This document shows positions 6,512-6,952 of a stretch of 6,952 nucleotides of DNA, piece by piece. The notes below the pieces were generated by a model. The model saw only the letters and a program-made list of their open reading frames with translations, had not been told where the DNA came from and searched no databases. Numbering within the stretch: the stretch's first letter is position 1; each line of letters begins with the position of its first letter. The stretch comes from an uncultured Haloferula sp. (GTDB lineage Bacteria > Verrucomicrobiota > Verrucomicrobiae > Verrucomicrobiales > Akkermansiaceae). Position numbers and translations under genes: made by a program. Where the stretch lies: positions 1 to 6,952 of the forward strand of contig CAMPGU010000222.1 in assembly GCA_946885645.1 (NCBI GenBank). Reading direction: 5' to 3'.

Positions 6512-6952
6512 ATGCGGAGCTTGATCACTGCTGCCATTACCAGCGCCCTCCCGGACGAGGGCATTCCCGCCGAGATCGTCTATCTGCCCGAGGGCGAGCA
6601 CCGGATCACGCCCTACGTCAACGGGAAGGCCGAGAGCGTCACGGTGAAAGTGCCGCCCGCGCGCGGGGCCGAGATCGCGGCTTCGCTCCAGGCGGCGCTG
6701 GACCGGCGGCAGAAGGCGAACGTGCGGCCGTGGTTCGACTTCGAGCACAAGGCGGGTGCGGCGAGCGCGCTGCCGAAGTCCTTCCGGTATGAAGCGGGGA
6801 AGGGGATCATCGCAGCGGTGGAGTGGACGAACGCGGGACGGGCGGCGGTGGAGGGGAAGGATTTCAGCTACTTCTCCCCGGTCTTCTACCTGGGCGAGGG
6901 CGGGGTGCCGGAAGGGCTGCCCGAACGGGGACCACTGGGCGGGTTGGTCAAT
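6512..6952 (+). CDS. Mu I-like prohead protease/scaffold protein, N-terminal portion (truncated by window end)
   Basis: A frame of 147 codons is open from the ATG at 6512 to the window edge. An in-frame TAG at 6500-6502 excludes a longer start. The product matches the N-terminal protease domain of the Mu gpI family: VRPWFDFEHKAGAASALPKS (71-90), then GIIAAVEWTNAGRAAVEGK (98-116) and DFSYFSPVFYL (117-127). This reproduces the family's P...D..H......A....F.......V.VEWT..G..AV.....YFSP.F pattern. H79 is in the place of the conserved histidine of the catalytic core. In Mu the full protein is a maturation protease whose gene nests a scaffold (Z) made from an internal start; that part and the expected major capsid gene would lie beyond 6952. 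GC content returns to about 70%. The position after the minor head gene is canonical for Mu-like phages once the AT-rich insert is ignored. Confidence 0.82.
   Translation, partial: MRSLITAAITSALPDEGIPAEIVYLPEGEHRITPYVNGKAESVTVKVPPARGAEIAASLQAALDRRQKANVRPWFDFEHKAGAASALPKSFRYEAGKGIIAAVEWTNAGRAAVEGKDFSYFSPVFYLGEGGVPEGLPERGPLGGLVN

Overview
The window carries part of the head-morphogenesis block of a Mu-like (transposable, Myoviridae-type) prophage or phage. It lies in a GC-rich genome: sampled 60-base rows in the structural genes run at roughly 70-75% GC. All genes I can support are on the + strand. The host cannot be named from the sequence. The protein style loosely recalls Verrucomicrobiota or GC-rich Proteobacteria phages, but that is only an impression.

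Layout. (1) Positions 1-1506 hold the 3' part of a beta-class (type III Mod-like) DNA adenine methyltransferase. The reading frame continues upstream to the window edge but is broken by an in-frame TGA at 79-81. (2) Positions 1513-2223 encode a 236-residue protein made largely of ten CxxC knuckles, eight of them perfect CxxCxGxG. These resemble the DnaJ cysteine-rich domain, but there is no J domain. (3) Positions 2279-4015, 4012-4617 and 4614-5456 are a tightly coupled run with ATGA stop/start overlaps: a Mu gp29-like (DUF935) portal, a gpG/tail-completion-like virion morphogenesis protein, and a Mu F/gp30-like minor head protein. (4) Positions 5457-6511 are a clearly AT-richer segment (about 38-48% GC in sampled rows). 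It carries one gene (5527-6438) whose product has a HEPN-type RNxxxH motif followed by eight cysteines arranged as two probable zinc ribbons. (5) From 6512 to the window end is the start of a Mu I-like protease/scaffold gene, returning to about 70% GC.

The portal, head and protease proteins would assemble and mature the procapsid. The expected upstream terminase and downstream major capsid gene lie outside the window. The methyltransferase/cysteine-rich pair and the HEPN/zinc-ribbon gene do not belong to the canonical Mu head module. They look like accessory cargo flanking or interrupting it. The HEPN/zinc-ribbon gene is the best candidate for a poorly described phage-borne defence or interference factor. 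No RNA genes, CRISPR arrays, insertion sequences or convincing terminators were seen.
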